Numbered from the stretch's first letter, positions 33,438 to 44,365 are shown. The stretch: DNA of 64,000 bases from JACRPI01 sp964385055 (GCA_964385055.1 CAYLMH010000002.1:1-64000); one strand, 5' to 3'. The notes: generated from the letters alone by a model not told the origin. Numbers and translations: made by a program.

Positions 33438-34294
33438 TTCTTCTTCCCCCTCAATTGGTGGTGCAATGTTGTCTGGATAGACACTTGAAGATAATATAAT
33501 AATTCTTCAATCGCTTGCGCAAGTATTCCAAGCTCATCAGAACGCTTTTTTTTGTTTATCTTTATCTTATAATTTCCCGTAGAAATTTCCTGTATTGCTA
33601 TTGTCAACTCGTTTAATGGCACAATTATTTGAAAGTAGAGGACAATAAGTACAATAATGAGCGCGATTATTCCAATAATAGAAGTGTTGATGAGATACGC
33701 TGTATAACTCTGTTCAAATGTATTCAGCGCAAGCGTCGCATAGTCTATCTCTCTAAATACCTGCTCATTAAATACATGCATATCTTCTATAATAATATCT
33801 TCCAAAGCAGCTACTTCTATAAACTCATTCCTCATGATCTCTCCTGCTGTTTTTTCTGTTTCCCCGCTTGTCATGAGTTTTGTTATTATTTCCTGATTGA
33901 GCGTATCAATCTGTTCCATAGATTCTTCAACAGCCGCAAATGTCGCTTTCCCTTCTTCTGAATCATATTGCTCCACGAGTCTTTGAAGCTCTTCCATGTC
34001 CGCGTTCCGTTTGATTGTATGTTCTTGAAGCTCTTCAATCACAAGAATCATTTTTTCTTTATCTCCATCTCTCGCGTATAATATCGCTTCATCTATTAGA
34101 TGCGCTATTTCTGTTGTTAAGGATTGAATATTTACACTCTTTTCCAGGAATGTTCTATGTGGGATGATTATTCCTTCCATCAACTCGTCTTTTTCCTCGC
34201 TCATCTGAATGTAATGATAAATTTGTGTTATCATTAAGAGCGCTATTGGAACTAAAACTAAGAGAATAAGTTTATACTTCAATAAAAAACGCAT
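33434..34294 (-). CDS. Membrane receptor with HAMP domain and no output domain
   Basis: A 286-residue protein. Two membrane segments (about 8-26 and 202-221) flank a helical extracytoplasmic sensor of about 170 residues, like the four-helix-bundle sensor of chemoreceptors. A HAMP domain follows (about 222-272; IIVPLNELTIAIQEISTGNY with the DE of RSDELG), then only 14 residues. No methyl-accepting, kinase or cyclase domain is present. The next gene, a P-loop-less RecA-like protein, overlaps by 4 bases and is the obvious candidate for the missing output. Confidence 0.85.
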   Translation of the reverse strand: MRFLLKYKLILLVLVPIALLMITQIYHYIQMSEEKDELMEGIIIPHRTFLEKSVNIQSLTTEIAHLIDEAILYARDGDKEKMILVIEELQEHTIKRNADMEELQRLVEQYDSEEGKATFAAVEESMEQIDTLNQEIITKLMTSGETEKTAGEIMRNEFIEVAALEDIIIEDMHVFNEQVFREIDYATLALNTFEQSYTAYLINTSIIGIIALIIVLIVLYFQIIVPLNELTIAIQEISTGNYKIKINKKKRSDELGILAQAIEELLYYLQVSIQTTLHHQLRGKKK

Positions 34295-34460
34295 AAAGCA
34301 CCCCTTGTTTTCTTTTTTGGTCGTTTATCTATAAATATCTTCCTTTTTAGACTCTTCTTCTTTCCTTAGATTTTATTTAACTACTCTCTCTTAGTGCTAT
34401 AACATTATATATTATGCTTCTTTCTTTTTGGTATAGCTTTGTGTCTATCAGGTTATTGTT

Positions 34461-35156
34461 ATGGCTCCCAAAAAAATTCCCAAAAAGAAAACGCGTTTCG
34501 GAACTGAACGTTACACTATTTCAAAAATTTTCGCAATAATTGTCTTTCTTGTCGCAATTGTTGTGATGATAGGGTGGATTTATGACATCTCTCTTCTTAA
34601 AAGTATTCTGCCTGTCTGGGTTTCCATGAAATTTTCTACTGCAATCTCTTTTCTCTTTTCCGCTGTTATTCTTTACTTCTTCGCAAACGCTCAGGAGAAG
34701 AAGCGACGTGTTTCCTCATCTCTTCTGCTTCTTTCTGCTGCAGTTATTTTGTTTTTTATGGGAACGCTTTTTGTTTCCACACTCTTTGGCGTTTCTTCAG
34801 GAGTAGAAACTCTTTTTATTCAAGAAGAGAGCGGTTCACTACATACTACTCAACCAGGACTTCCCTCTGTTCCCACAATGTTTAATTTTATTATTATCTC
34901 ACTTCTTGCTCTTGTTATCCTTCTGAAACCACATTCATGGAAATTCTTGCTTTCTTTTGGAAGCAAAACAATATTTATTATTGCAGCGACCGCATTATTA
35001 GGGTACATTCTTAACATCCCGCTTCTTTATTATTTAATTCCTGACGTTAATACCCCAATGGCAATTCATACCTCGATCTTGTTTATTCTTTTGAGCATGT
35101 GGTTTTATTTAACTGGCGTGCATGAATCATTCCTTGAAAATAGCCTGTTTAGCTGA
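34461..35156 (+). CDS. Multi-pass sensor-like membrane protein
   Basis: A 231-residue protein with about seven membrane segments. GWIYDISLLKSILPVWVSMK followed by FSTAISFLFSAVILYFF closely resembles the N-terminal membrane sensor of many histidine kinases and GGDEF proteins, where a GW..DI..L and (M)KF.TA..FLL pattern is usual. PSVPTMFNFIIIS later fits the same module. No output domain is attached. It lies 70 bases before an intact KaiC ATPase on the same strand, and is divergent from the HAMP receptor. Family likeness is by eye. Confidence 0.7.
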   Translation: MAPKKIPKKKTRFGTERYTISKIFAIIVFLVAIVVMIGWIYDISLLKSILPVWVSMKFSTAISFLFSAVILYFFANAQEKKRRVSSSLLLLSAAVILFFMGTLFVSTLFGVSSGVETLFIQEESGSLHTTQPGLPSVPTMFNFIIISLLALVILLKPHSWKFLLSFGSKTIFIIAATALLGYILNIPLLYYLIPDVNTPMAIHTSILFILLSMWFYLTGVHESFLENSLFS

Positions 35157-35226
35157 TTGGTTGTTCTTCGTTCTGCTGGATTCGCTTACAGAAAACTACT
35201 TAAAGGAGATTACCTTGTAAAACCCT

Positions 35227-36168
35227 ATGAAGAGCAAAATCAAGAAAAAAACTTCTGCTACACAAAAAGCTTCTTCTCCACTTGACTTTTCAACAATCAA
35301 AAAACAAATCGAAAAACAGCTTAAATCTGGTCGAATTACCCAAAAACAAGTTCCTTATCTTCAACAGCGAGAACCTCTTAAACAGCACCTTGCATCTGAA
35401 AAATCCAGAAAAAAAGTAGTTCCGCATAATGGAGATTGGGTTCAAACAGGCATTGAAGGATTTGATGAGCTTCTCCAAAAAGGTATTCCAAACGGCGCAT
35501 CTATTCTTGTCTGCGGTGGTCCAGGATCTGGGAAAACAATTTTCTGTCTTCAAACTCTCGCGCACGCTGTCGCGCAGGGAGAAAAATGTTTGTATATGAC
35601 ATTTGAAGAAGCGCCGGAAAGACTCGTCGAGCACATGGCTGATTTTGGCTGGGACGCAGAGAAAATGATCAAAGATGGAAACCTCCTGATCAAAAAGTAT
35701 AATCCTTACGATATTACTCGTCAAGTAGAAGCAATGATGGAAAAAGCAAAAGGGGAACTGCTCATTGACGTTAAACCGCTTCTTTTTCCTGAAGGATTTA
35801 CTCCTGACAGAATTGTCGTGGATTCATTATCCGCGATCGCCGCTGGTTTTGTTGGAAAAGAAGATGTCTATAGAGTATACATTGAACAGCTGTTCGCGTT
35901 ATTGGAAACTGTTTCCGCGACATCCTTCCTTATTTCTGAAACAACAGAACTTCCTCGAAAATTGAGTTTTAGTGGTATTGAGGAGTTCATGGCAGATGGC
36001 GTTATTCTTATTTATAATATCAAACATGGCAATGTCCGTGAATCAGCGATAGAATGCTTGAAACTTCGCGGCGCTGGATTTCAAAAAAAGATTGTCGCGA
36101 TGCAGATTATTGAAGGCAAAGGTATTGAAGTCTATCCTGAACAGGAAGTATTTAGTGATGTTGAGTGA
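35227..36168 (+). CDS. KaiC-like RecA-superfamily ATPase
   Basis: A 313-residue single-domain KaiC family ATPase. A basic, probably disordered N-terminus (1-70) precedes the core: TGIEGFDELLQKGIPNGASI, Walker A GGPGSGKT (97-104), the catalytic pair EE (127-128 in MTFEEAP), Walker B RIVVDS (195-200) and a C-terminal strand region to about 300. KaiC-like proteins have been proposed as hubs of archaeal signal transduction. Here it follows a sensor-like membrane protein without output domain, and lies next to the HAMP receptor/RecA-like pair. AAAGGAG about 20 bases upstream is a ribosome binding site. Confidence 0.92.
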   Translation: MKSKIKKKTSATQKASSPLDFSTIKKQIEKQLKSGRITQKQVPYLQQREPLKQHLASEKSRKKVVPHNGDWVQTGIEGFDELLQKGIPNGASILVCGGPGSGKTIFCLQTLAHAVAQGEKCLYMTFEEAPERLVEHMADFGWDAEKMIKDGNLLIKKYNPYDITRQVEAMMEKAKGELLIDVKPLLFPEGFTPDRIVVDSLSAIAAGFVGKEDVYRVYIEQLFALLETVSATSFLISETTELPRKLSFSGIEEFMADGVILIYNIKHGNVRESAIECLKLRGAGFQKKIVAMQIIEGKGIEVYPEQEVFSDVE

Positions 36169-36198
36169 GATAAGTGCTGCAAATATTAAGAAGCAGTT

Positions 36199-37590
36199 TC
36201 ATTCAAAAAACTCCGTTAATGGTTTGTGTTCTGTCTTGCCTTTTGATTCTTTATCTTCTTTTTTTGCTTCTTCTTTCTTCTGTTCTCCAAATTCTTCTTC
36301 TAAACTTGCAAGTGTTTCTGCTATTTCTTTTGCAGATGCAGTCTTTGCTTTCTTAAGAGTAGGTTCTTTCTTTTCCTTGTTCCTCCTTACTCTCTTTTGT
36401 TCTTTTCTCTTGATATTTTGCTTTACTTCTTTCTTCATTATCTTTTTCTTCACATCTTTTACTGATTTTGCTTGATTGATCGCTTTCTTTTCTATTTCTG
36501 GAAGAATCTGTGTCTTTTTCGTTACTTCTTTCACTTCTACTGGAATAGGGGCTCTTTCTTTTTCTTCCTCTACAACAGCCACTGCCTCTAATCGCTCTCT
36601 CTTTTTCCTCTGCAATTCTTTTTGCAACACAGGAAGCATTGCTTTAATCTCTTCGATTCTCAATGTGTACATCTCCATCTTCATCGCGTACATGCTTTTT
36701 GTGATCTTCTTGTCCTGATAATACTCTTTCTGCGCTCTCTTCATGAGCCCAGAAAGCACTTCTTCTTCAATCATAAGATGGTTTATTCTTCTTCTTAAGA
36801 GAATGAATTGCGCGCGTTTGTAACTGAGCGCAAAAAGAAGCGCCATAACGAGCAGAGTGACAGTGATCGCAACAATATTGTTTTTTATCCATTCCCACAG
36901 TCTGTTTGTCTGCGCAAAAATTCTTGTTTGCAAGCGTGTTTGGTCGACAGTAATTTTATCGAGTGCAGGCGTTATTTCTCCAAGAATGTCTTTCGCGTTT
37001 TGGTAGCGCTCATTCGCAAACTCTTCTCTCGCGAGGTTGTACAATTCCCATGCCACGCTCGCGTCAAAGCCGCTGATTTCTTCATATTCGCGGATTTCTT
37101 GAGATTTCAGAACAAGGACATCTCGCACATACAACGCATCTTCTTTTGCTTGCATAATAAGTTGGCTATTTTCCAATAGCTTATTGTAGTTAATATTGTA
37201 ATCATTCGCTTCATCCTGCATCTCGATCAAAAGATCCTCCACGTACAATGTTGGTAGTTCTTCTTCTCGCATTTCTTCCACAATTTCTGCGCTCCTGTTG
37301 AGGAGAAGTTCAATTTCTGTTTCCGAAACGTATTGCTCTCTCTTTACTTCAATGACTTCTGCTGTTGTGCCAATCACTGCGCCTGTTGCGTTGTTTCCGC
37401 TTCCAGATATCATGTATATGATGACGCCAAACAGGAGCATAATGAAAAAGACAAGAACAAGGGTGAGATAGCTTTCTGTTGGAGATCGCTCTACTTTCAC
37501 GACAATCTCTTTCTGGCTTCTTTGCCTTATTTTATTTTTCCTTTTGTTTTTCTCTTTATTTTTTCTCATGTGATTCTCACAAACAATCAT
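36199..37590 (-). CDS. Two-pass membrane protein with long cytoplasmic coiled coil
   Basis: A 463-residue protein. A basic N-terminus (about 1-38), a membrane segment (about 42-62), an extracytoplasmic helical region (about 70-215), a second segment (about 225-247), then a long charged coiled coil (about 250-463) rich in Lys and Glu. After the second segment, YYQDKKITKSMYAMKMEMYT aligns with ECFTLKKISTLTYHKRMYQY in the giant surface protein encoded just upstream, so both share one module. The stop of that gene abuts this start with no gap. A further ATG at 37569 is possible. Role unknown. Confidence 0.75.
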   Translation of the reverse strand: MIVCENHMRKNKEKNKRKNKIRQRSQKEIVVKVERSPTESYLTLVLVFFIMLLFGVIIYMISGSGNNATGAVIGTTAEVIEVKREQYVSETEIELLLNRSAEIVEEMREEELPTLYVEDLLIEMQDEANDYNINYNKLLENSQLIMQAKEDALYVRDVLVLKSQEIREYEEISGFDASVAWELYNLAREEFANERYQNAKDILGEITPALDKITVDQTRLQTRIFAQTNRLWEWIKNNIVAITVTLLVMALLFALSYKRAQFILLRRRINHLMIEEEVLSGLMKRAQKEYYQDKKITKSMYAMKMEMYTLRIEEIKAMLPVLQKELQRKKRERLEAVAVVEEEKERAPIPVEVKEVTKKTQILPEIEKKAINQAKSVKDVKKKIMKKEVKQNIKRKEQKRVRRNKEKKEPTLKKAKTASAKEIAETLASLEEEFGEQKKEEAKKEDKESKGKTEHKPLTEFFE

Positions 37591-40500
37591 TTAACTTCTT
37601 GCATGAAGCAAGAGCTCTTTGCACTTCCACTTCCATTCTTCAAAGCGAAAATAGGATTTGTAACTGAGCTGTCTATACGCAGCTTTCCATGACCATCGCT
37701 TTTCAGTATATTCTTTTCCTACCCGCTGCTGAAATTCGGTTTTTTTCTTTTTTAAGATCCACGATACCTTGATTATTGATGTTGTGATTGCATGTCTCGC
37801 ACTCTGCATTATGTCATGAATATGCCATGCGTGTCTGTTTCCTTTGTTATACTGCTTTTTCTCTGCAGCAACCATCGTCAGTAACTCTTCCGCGACTGCA
37901 AGATCTTCTTGTACTTCTTTTTGCCTCTGGATTTCTTTGTTTTTCGCTATCAAGTGCATGCCCATCATTTTTAACAACAAGAGATCATACATTTCTTTTG
38001 CGCTAAATAAAGTCCATTTTATTCCCTCTTTCGCTACAAGATATACATAACTTGAAACATCAGCAATAATTCCTCCAATATTCTGCATCGGTGGTTTTTT
38101 CATCTGTTGGTTATCAAGCAACCAAATCTCTGTTATGATTTCTTTTCTCAATTGGTCTTTTAACATGACTTCCTGCTGTAATGCCGCTTCTATAACCGCG
38201 CTCTCTTTTTCATTTTGCGCAAGACGATTTTTATAGAACGCACTCTTCTGGAGATATTCGCTTTTGGCCATCGTCATTTTGTTGTAATACGCGTTTTGTA
38301 TCTCTTTTATCTTCTCGAGCACCTGCGCGTTATCTCTTTTGAGGAAAAGAAGCATTTCTTCTTCTGTCAGCAATCGCTGCTTTTTCTTTTGCAATTCGTA
38401 TCGTTTCTTTCGTATGGTGTCGAGTAGGAGTTCATACTGATACATGCGCTTGTGATAGGTCAGCGTGCTTATTTTTTTGAGCGTGAAACATTCCCGCTGC
38501 GCTTCTTCTTTGAGTATTTCTGTTTGCTCTTCTCTTCTATCGAGTTGCGCAAGCTGCTTGCCGACGGTCAATAAGAAAATTCTTCGCTGCGTGAAATAAC
38601 TAACGCCAAGCGTGATAAGCAATCCAATTCCAAGCTCTTTCCAGTATTGTTCTAAGAACGCAGTAAGATTAAATTGCTGCTCCACAGCAACTGCTTGGTA
38701 GAGTTGCGCTTCTTTCGCGCGAAGATACGCGGATTCAAAATTCTCTTCCGCAAACGCCATTTCCGCGAGCGTGATTAATCCATTCCACTCTTCTACATCA
38801 TAACTCTGCTCTTTGAGTGTTTCGTAGCGTTCTCGTACTTCTTTGAGGATTTCATCTGTTTCCAGAACCATTGTCGCAAATGATTCGATTTCCTGCGAGA
38901 TCTTTACGACTTCTGCGAATTGTTCTGCAGCGTATGCTTCCTGAAGCGTTGTAAGAAGCGCTTCTATTTTTGTTGTCCCAATTCCTCTTTCCTTAAACAA
39001 ATCAAGATATGTTTTTGCCTGCTCTTTCTTCTCTGTTGCCTCAATTACTGTTGTTTCAAGGATAATCAGCGTGACATGTCGCGTTTCGATAAGCTTTACT
39101 TTTTCTGTTCGTTCTCGTGTTTCATATTCTTTTGTCTTTTTGTTATATACATAATCAATGACTGTTCCCTCTAACATACCTGTCGCTGTTATTGTCAGAT
39201 TATGCTCTTCTCTTTCCTTGTATGTGGGAGCGGCGACAGTGACCATGAATTGCTTTGTTTCTCCAAAAGAGAGAGTGGTTATTTGCTCTGGCTCCCAATG
39301 GAGATATTTTGCGAGGTAGCCATCAATACTTATGCGCACATCATGTAATTGAGAACGATTGTAGATGTTTGTCATGTTTAATGGGAATGTCATATTCTCT
39401 CCACGGATAACATACACTGTCTCATAGGTTTCAAGAAATTGTTTTTTTACCGCTGGCGTGAGTTTTAGCGCACCAGTCACTTCACTTGGCGCTGTTGATG
39501 GAATTACCGCGGCACCTGCAGCAGCTTCTTCAGTAATCGCGGGAACTGCAACTGGTCCTGGAGCAAGCACGGTGACATTCGTGACATTGACTGTTCTTTC
39601 ATCGCCGCTGATTAAATTTAATGATTCTAAGCTGACATTGGAACTATTATACCCAGACGCATTCACTTTGACTGTTTGCAATCCGTCACTCGCGTTAGAT
39701 GGGATAGTAATGGAAAGCGAGCGTTCAACTGGATCAGTTCCCACATCTAGGTCACCAACACTGTTATTCAGTTCTCCCCCTGTAATCTCCCAATCTGTCG
39801 GCAGCGTAAAATAAAGAGACGCATTGGTCGCGTTTCCTGTTCCAATATTTTCTATTTGTCCTGAAATAGTAAACGAATCTCCTTTTGTTTTACTTGTCGG
39901 GACATCTGTGAATGTTGCTGCAAGGAATGGTTGTCCTTCTGTCACCGCAAGTGTCGCGGAAATATTTTGTGATGTAGGGTTTGCGTTTGGCGATGCGTTT
40001 ATTTCTATCTGGAACTGTGTCGCTCCTGTCGTCGAAGGAGCAGTGACATTGACTTCAACGATTCTTACTTCATTCGCAAGGAGCAGAAGCGGGAATGTGG
40101 TGTTAAATGTGGTTGCAGAGAATGTTGATATTGTTGTGAAATTCAATGGAACATCTCCTGTATTATTTAGCGTTATATTTGTGAAAGAAATTACTTTGTT
40201 TGGTGTTGTTCCTACCGCGACGCTCGCTGGACTTCTTGTCCACGTCGCTTCATTTTGGACAGTAAGATTTACCACGACGCTTTGTCCCTGATTGTTCAGA
40301 ATATCTGTTGCAAATACTCTCACGTTGTACGTCCCATTTGCTGTCGGGGTAAATCCTGCTTCATACAATCCATTCGAACTGTTAAATGTCATACTCACAT
40401 TGCTGAAATCAGAAACAGTTGTCAATTTTTGCTGGAGGATAACCGTGTTTACCGCAGTGAAGTTATCAGAAACATTTGCAAAGAAAGCGATTCGTACTCC

Positions 40501-43040
40501 AGGATCTAATCCGTCTGTTGTTGAGGGATTATTCGTTAGCGCGTTGAGGACAGGAGCAGAAGTATCCACAGTAAATATTCTTGTTGTACTTGTGTTTTGG
40601 TTTCCATCGCCATCTGCGCATGTCATATTCCAGTTGTGGTTTCCTTCCGCAAACCCTGTGCTTGCTAATGTTGTCGCAGTGTTGTTCACTGCAGTTGCGT
40701 TGGTGTTGTTGAGTACACTATCCACTGAAAGGTTACATGCAAGTGTCGTGAAGCTATTGTCTGTTGGTGTAAATTGGAATGAGACACTCGTGCTTGTTGT
40801 ATTGAAGCGATCCGCAGGAGAATTAATTGTAACGCTCGGATTAATTGTATCTCCCACACTAAAATTAATTGTTTCTGTTGTGTTGAGATTGCCACTTGTA
40901 TCATTTGCGATGACACGAATCTGATAGACTCCTTTTCGCGAGGTGTTCGCGAAGGTGAGATTGAAAATGCTTGCAAGAGAACCACCAGTGATATTCGTGA
41001 GTTTGTATTGGTCAAAACTATTTGTGTTTGGTACAGAAACATTTACCAGAACTGTATCTACGCGAGCATTATCTGTGACATTGACGGTGAAGTTTAGGGT
41101 TTCGCTTGCTTTGAGTACTGTTTGGTTAACTTGAAGTTGGGTGACTGTTGGTTTAGTGACATCCCCAACACTGAATGTGATTGTTTCTGTCGCGTTGATG
41201 TTATTGACGGTGTCATTCGCGATAATTCTGACGGGTAGTTTCCAATTCTGCTTGTGTTCGCAAACGTGAGGTTGAACAGGCTTGTAAATGATCCTCCTGT
41301 TATATTAGTCATTTTATACTGATCAAATCCAGAAACACCAGGAACTGTGATGTTTACTAGGACAACGTCANNNNNNNNNNTTGATAATCTCATTCACTTC
41401 TAATGTAGAGTCATTGACCGCAAGACTGGTGACATTCGGCGCAATCGCGTCTCCTGCACCGAACGTGATTGTTTCTGTCGCGTTGATATTATTGTGCGTA
41501 CTTGTATCATTCGCAATTACTCTAATGGTGTACACTCCATTCAATGTTGTTTGAGTAAACGTGAGATTGTACACGCTGCCCACGTTTGTCAATGCTGCTT
41601 GCAACACTGTTCCGTTTGGAAGAGTGATATTTGCCAACGCACGGTCAATAACCAGATTGTCCGTAATGTTTACGGTGAAATTAATATTTTCATTGAGAAG
41701 CAACTCTGNNNNNNNNNNTCTTCGTTGTTTCCATTCAGCACTTGTGTCGCTCTCTCCAATGGAGACGCGTTAATGCTTGAATTGATCGCAGTTCCATTCC
41801 AGAGCGCGACACTCAGATCTTCTAAAAGATCCATCGCGACAATCATGGACTCATTTGTCGTCGGATGCTCTGTGAAGCGAAGAGATTGTATGTCATCAGA
41901 CGCGAAGTTTGTCGTGTATTGCGGAGTCAAAAGTGTTGTTGTGCTCCAGCTTTCATTCGCTTTTGTAAAGGTGACATAACTCATATTGAGTCCATTGACA
42001 TCAACAAATCCAAAAAGCGCAGTGTTGCCTCCAGTGTTCCAGACACAATCAACGTTGACCACGTTCGCAGCTTCTGGTTCTGTCGCCGCGTCTTCTGTTG
42101 GCGATCCCGCAAGCACGCTGCTTCCATTCCATACTCTGACATTGACATCCGCTCCGCCATCTTGCATGATAACTCCTATGTAATCAGATGTTGGATCCGC
42201 GCAAAGGCGAAGGCCATTAACTGCATTACCGACATCTTCGCTTTCCTGTGCGCTCCATGTTCCTGTTGACGCGGTAAAATTTCTTCTGTTCCACGCAGTG
42301 CCTGTTCTGTACGCCGCAAGTCCGTCTCCACTCTTGGATTCCCACGCAAAATCAAAATGCGGGACTGTCGCGGATCCTGTTGCTGTTGAAAGATTTACTG
42401 CTGTTGAAACATTGAAGTCTGTTCCATTCCAGAGCACTGCGTTAAGGTCTCCTCCGCCTGTATGGAACAACGCCATAATGTGATCTGTTCCTGGCTTTGG
42501 CACGAGTTTGACCCAACGAATAGCGCTGTTTGTCATTGTTGTACTATAATTTCTTTCTGCGCTGAAGTTACTTCCATTCCACACCCGAAATCCTATAATG
42601 TTGTTTCCCGCAAGCCCGCTGTTTTCATAGGCAATTAGCGCGTCTCCAGAAATGTCTTCATACGCGACATCAAACGCGCGCTGCGCAGTGTTCGCGATAT
42701 CAGGACTGATTTGTGTCGCTGCTGCCCAATTATCTGTCGCGTTAAAGACTTGCGCGTCAATGGTTGAACCGCTGTCTTCTGTGACCATGATGAGTTCATC
42801 ACGTTCATGGCTTGCTTTTACCACAACCCATGTCATGGTGCTTCCGATACTGTTTGTGTTGGTTAATTCTCCTGTGAAATTTCGCTGTGTTTCATTCCAC
42901 AAACGGTATCGTGGAGTTAGTACTCCTGATTCTGCATAACTCAGCATTCCCTGCGCTCCTGTGCTGTTGATCTGTTCCGCAGAAACAAGAGGGATAAGAA
43001 TGATTGTCAGTAAGATGGTAAGGAAGATGACGCGTTTCAT
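37591..43040 (-). CDS. Giant surface protein: propeller-like N-terminus, Ig-like repeats, membrane segment, coiled coil
   Basis: One gene broken by two N gaps and a frameshift. N-terminus: signal peptide (about 1-22), then about 420 residues of repeated strand pairs with VWNGS-type turns, propeller-like. From about 41700 to 40850 come at least three copies of a roughly 97-residue Ig-like repeat (ending NATETITFSVGD), then more beta-sandwich domains with many N-glycosylation-type sites. One membrane segment (ELGIGLLITLGVSYF) is followed by about 330 cytoplasmic residues of coiled coil. At about 41232 the frame shifts (RIGNYP to VRIIANDT), by a missing base. The true length is at least 1800 residues. 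The ATG overlaps the regulator gene at 43037. Confidence 0.8.
41371..41380. other. Assembly gap (10 N)
   Basis: Inside the Ig-like repeats of the surface protein. Repeat copies may be missing or collapsed here. Confidence 0.99.
41708..41717. other. Assembly gap (10 N)
   Basis: At the border between the propeller-like part and the Ig-like repeats of the surface protein. Confidence 0.99.
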
Positions 43041-43426
43041 TGTCGCATCACCTCTTTCTCTTCGTTTTGCTCTTCTCGAATCTCTTTTTTCTTTTCTGTT
43101 GCTGTTTCTTTCTTTTTCTGGAGTGGGACTAACAATTCGTCAATTGTTTTTTCAATTTCTTTGTCAATCGCAGTTTTTCTTTCTGTAATCTCTTCAGGTG
43201 TTGTTCCTTTTCTATACGTTCCATGAAGAATCCACAAATGCGCGCCAGGGGTTTCTATTCGTTGAATTTTATTTTTGAGAAGGAGTTCAAGGCAATGCTG
43301 TTGAATGGTATTCCAAGAATATCCGAGATGAAGAGCAAGCTGTCTAGAAGAAAGCGGATAAAGTGCTGTTTCTATCTGATTCAGAATTTGCTCCTGAATC
43401 AACTGTCCTTTGCGAGTAATCCCCAC
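43037..43426 (-). CDS. Winged-helix protein coupled to the giant surface protein
   Basis: A 129-residue protein. Residues about 8-65 form a helix-turn-helix (LSSRQLALHLGYSWNTIQQH) and wing. Residues 70-129 are a highly charged helix. It starts with GTG at 43426, preceded by AGAGGTG. The same frame stays open about 85 bases upstream without an ATG, so the real start could be an unusual codon there. The stop overlaps the ATG of the surface protein by 4 bases, so it probably regulates, or is made together with, that protein. Confidence 0.75.
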   Translation of the reverse strand: MGITRKGQLIQEQILNQIETALYPLSSRQLALHLGYSWNTIQQHCLELLLKNKIQRIETPGAHLWILHGTYRKGTTPEEITERKTAIDKEIEKTIDELLVPLQKKKETATEKKKEIREEQNEEKEVMRQ

Positions 43427-43867
43427 ACCTCTTTTTGGTGTTGTTGGCGCAACAATGAAAGAGAGGTCTCGCGTTAAAGCCCCACTGTTTGTTTTTTCTG
43501 TATCTTCTTTTATTTAAATCTATGCATCTTCCTTTGAAGATTGCGATGAAGGTTCATAGTTTTTGTAAGAATTCTTAAGTAGTGAACTGGAGAGGTAGCA
43601 TTCTTGTTGTTTTGTCCGCCTAAGAAAGATGCTTTTTTTGCTCTTTTGTCTGTCTAATTTACCGACTATAAAAAAGAACTTTTAGAAAATAATGACAAGA
43701 TTTATATATTCTGTCCGCCTAAGAAAAAGAATGAAATACATAAGAAAAAAGGAATTCGAATTTATTAATTGATAGCAAGCTCCTTATGGTGATCTTCTCA
43801 GGAAGAAGACATTGAAAAAATGGCAATTCCTTTTTTTTTATCTATGCGCATTGTTCTAGAATTTAAT
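43427..43867. other. Intergenic region with two TGTCCGCCTAAGAAA repeats
   Basis: The 15-base repeat occurs at 43613-43627 and 43712-43726, 99 bases apart. The second follows TTTATATA (about 43701-43708), so it lies at a + strand transcription start. A 13-codon frame (43731-43772) follows but is too short to call. Only two copies with unlike surroundings, so not a CRISPR array. Confidence 0.6.
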
Positions 43868-44365
43868 CTATTCTCCTTTTACTTCATCCACAAAGGTCAT
43901 GAATTGTTTTACTTTTTCTGTCGTTTCCTCTGTTTGCATGACAAAGAAAATAGTCGGAACATCGAGCGCAATAATCATGCGCAAAAAATCTTCCAGAACG
44001 CCACTGTCATTAGAAGCGATAAGCGCCCCCATTGATTCAATGACTAATGTTTTTTCCCCTTTTATCGTTTGTACAGCTTCTCTGATCACAGGACTGAGTG
44101 CCACTAATGAATTCGCAGGAGGGATATGCACACAAGGCGGATGTTTCTCCTGTTCTTCATGCGGCTTTCCGCTTCCAATAAAAAAGAAATTTTTATACTC
44201 TTTTTTTGGATCCATTTGCTCGAGTATTTTGTTACAGGATCTGCTCAATGTTACATAAATAACTTTATTCTTCTTTGGAATCTTCCTGTTTACTCTTGCA
44301 ATTTTTTCTGCGTAATCTTTAGGGGTAAGAATATACGCTATTATTTTTTCTTTGTCTTTTCCCAT
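43868..44365 (-). CDS. RecA/KaiC-like protein without a P-loop (paralog 2)
   Basis: A 165-residue protein similar along its length to the one at 32928. VIYVTLSRSCNKI, FFFIGSGKPHEE, the CVHIPPANSLVALSPVIREA loop and LVIESMGALIASND line up with it. The Walker B strand ends in ES instead of DS, and there is no Walker A. It is the last gene of a likely minus-strand group with 44427 and the Lrp-like regulator at 45111. Loss of ATPase function is inferred from the missing motif. Confidence 0.72.
   Translation of the reverse strand: MGKDKEKIIAYILTPKDYAEKIARVNRKIPKKNKVIYVTLSRSCNKILEQMDPKKEYKNFFFIGSGKPHEEQEKHPPCVHIPPANSLVALSPVIREAVQTIKGEKTLVIESMGALIASNDSGVLEDFLRMIIALDVPTIFFVMQTEETTEKVKQFMTFVDEVKGE

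Noticed and set aside
40292..40924. 210-codon + strand frame antisense to the surface protein
   Set aside because: Mirror of the Thr/Ser/Val-rich coding strand; such sequences often leave long antisense frames. No promoter.
43613..43726. CRISPR-like array
   Set aside because: Only two repeats, no further periodic copies, and no cas genes. The Cas4-like nuclease at 56842 is far away and alone.
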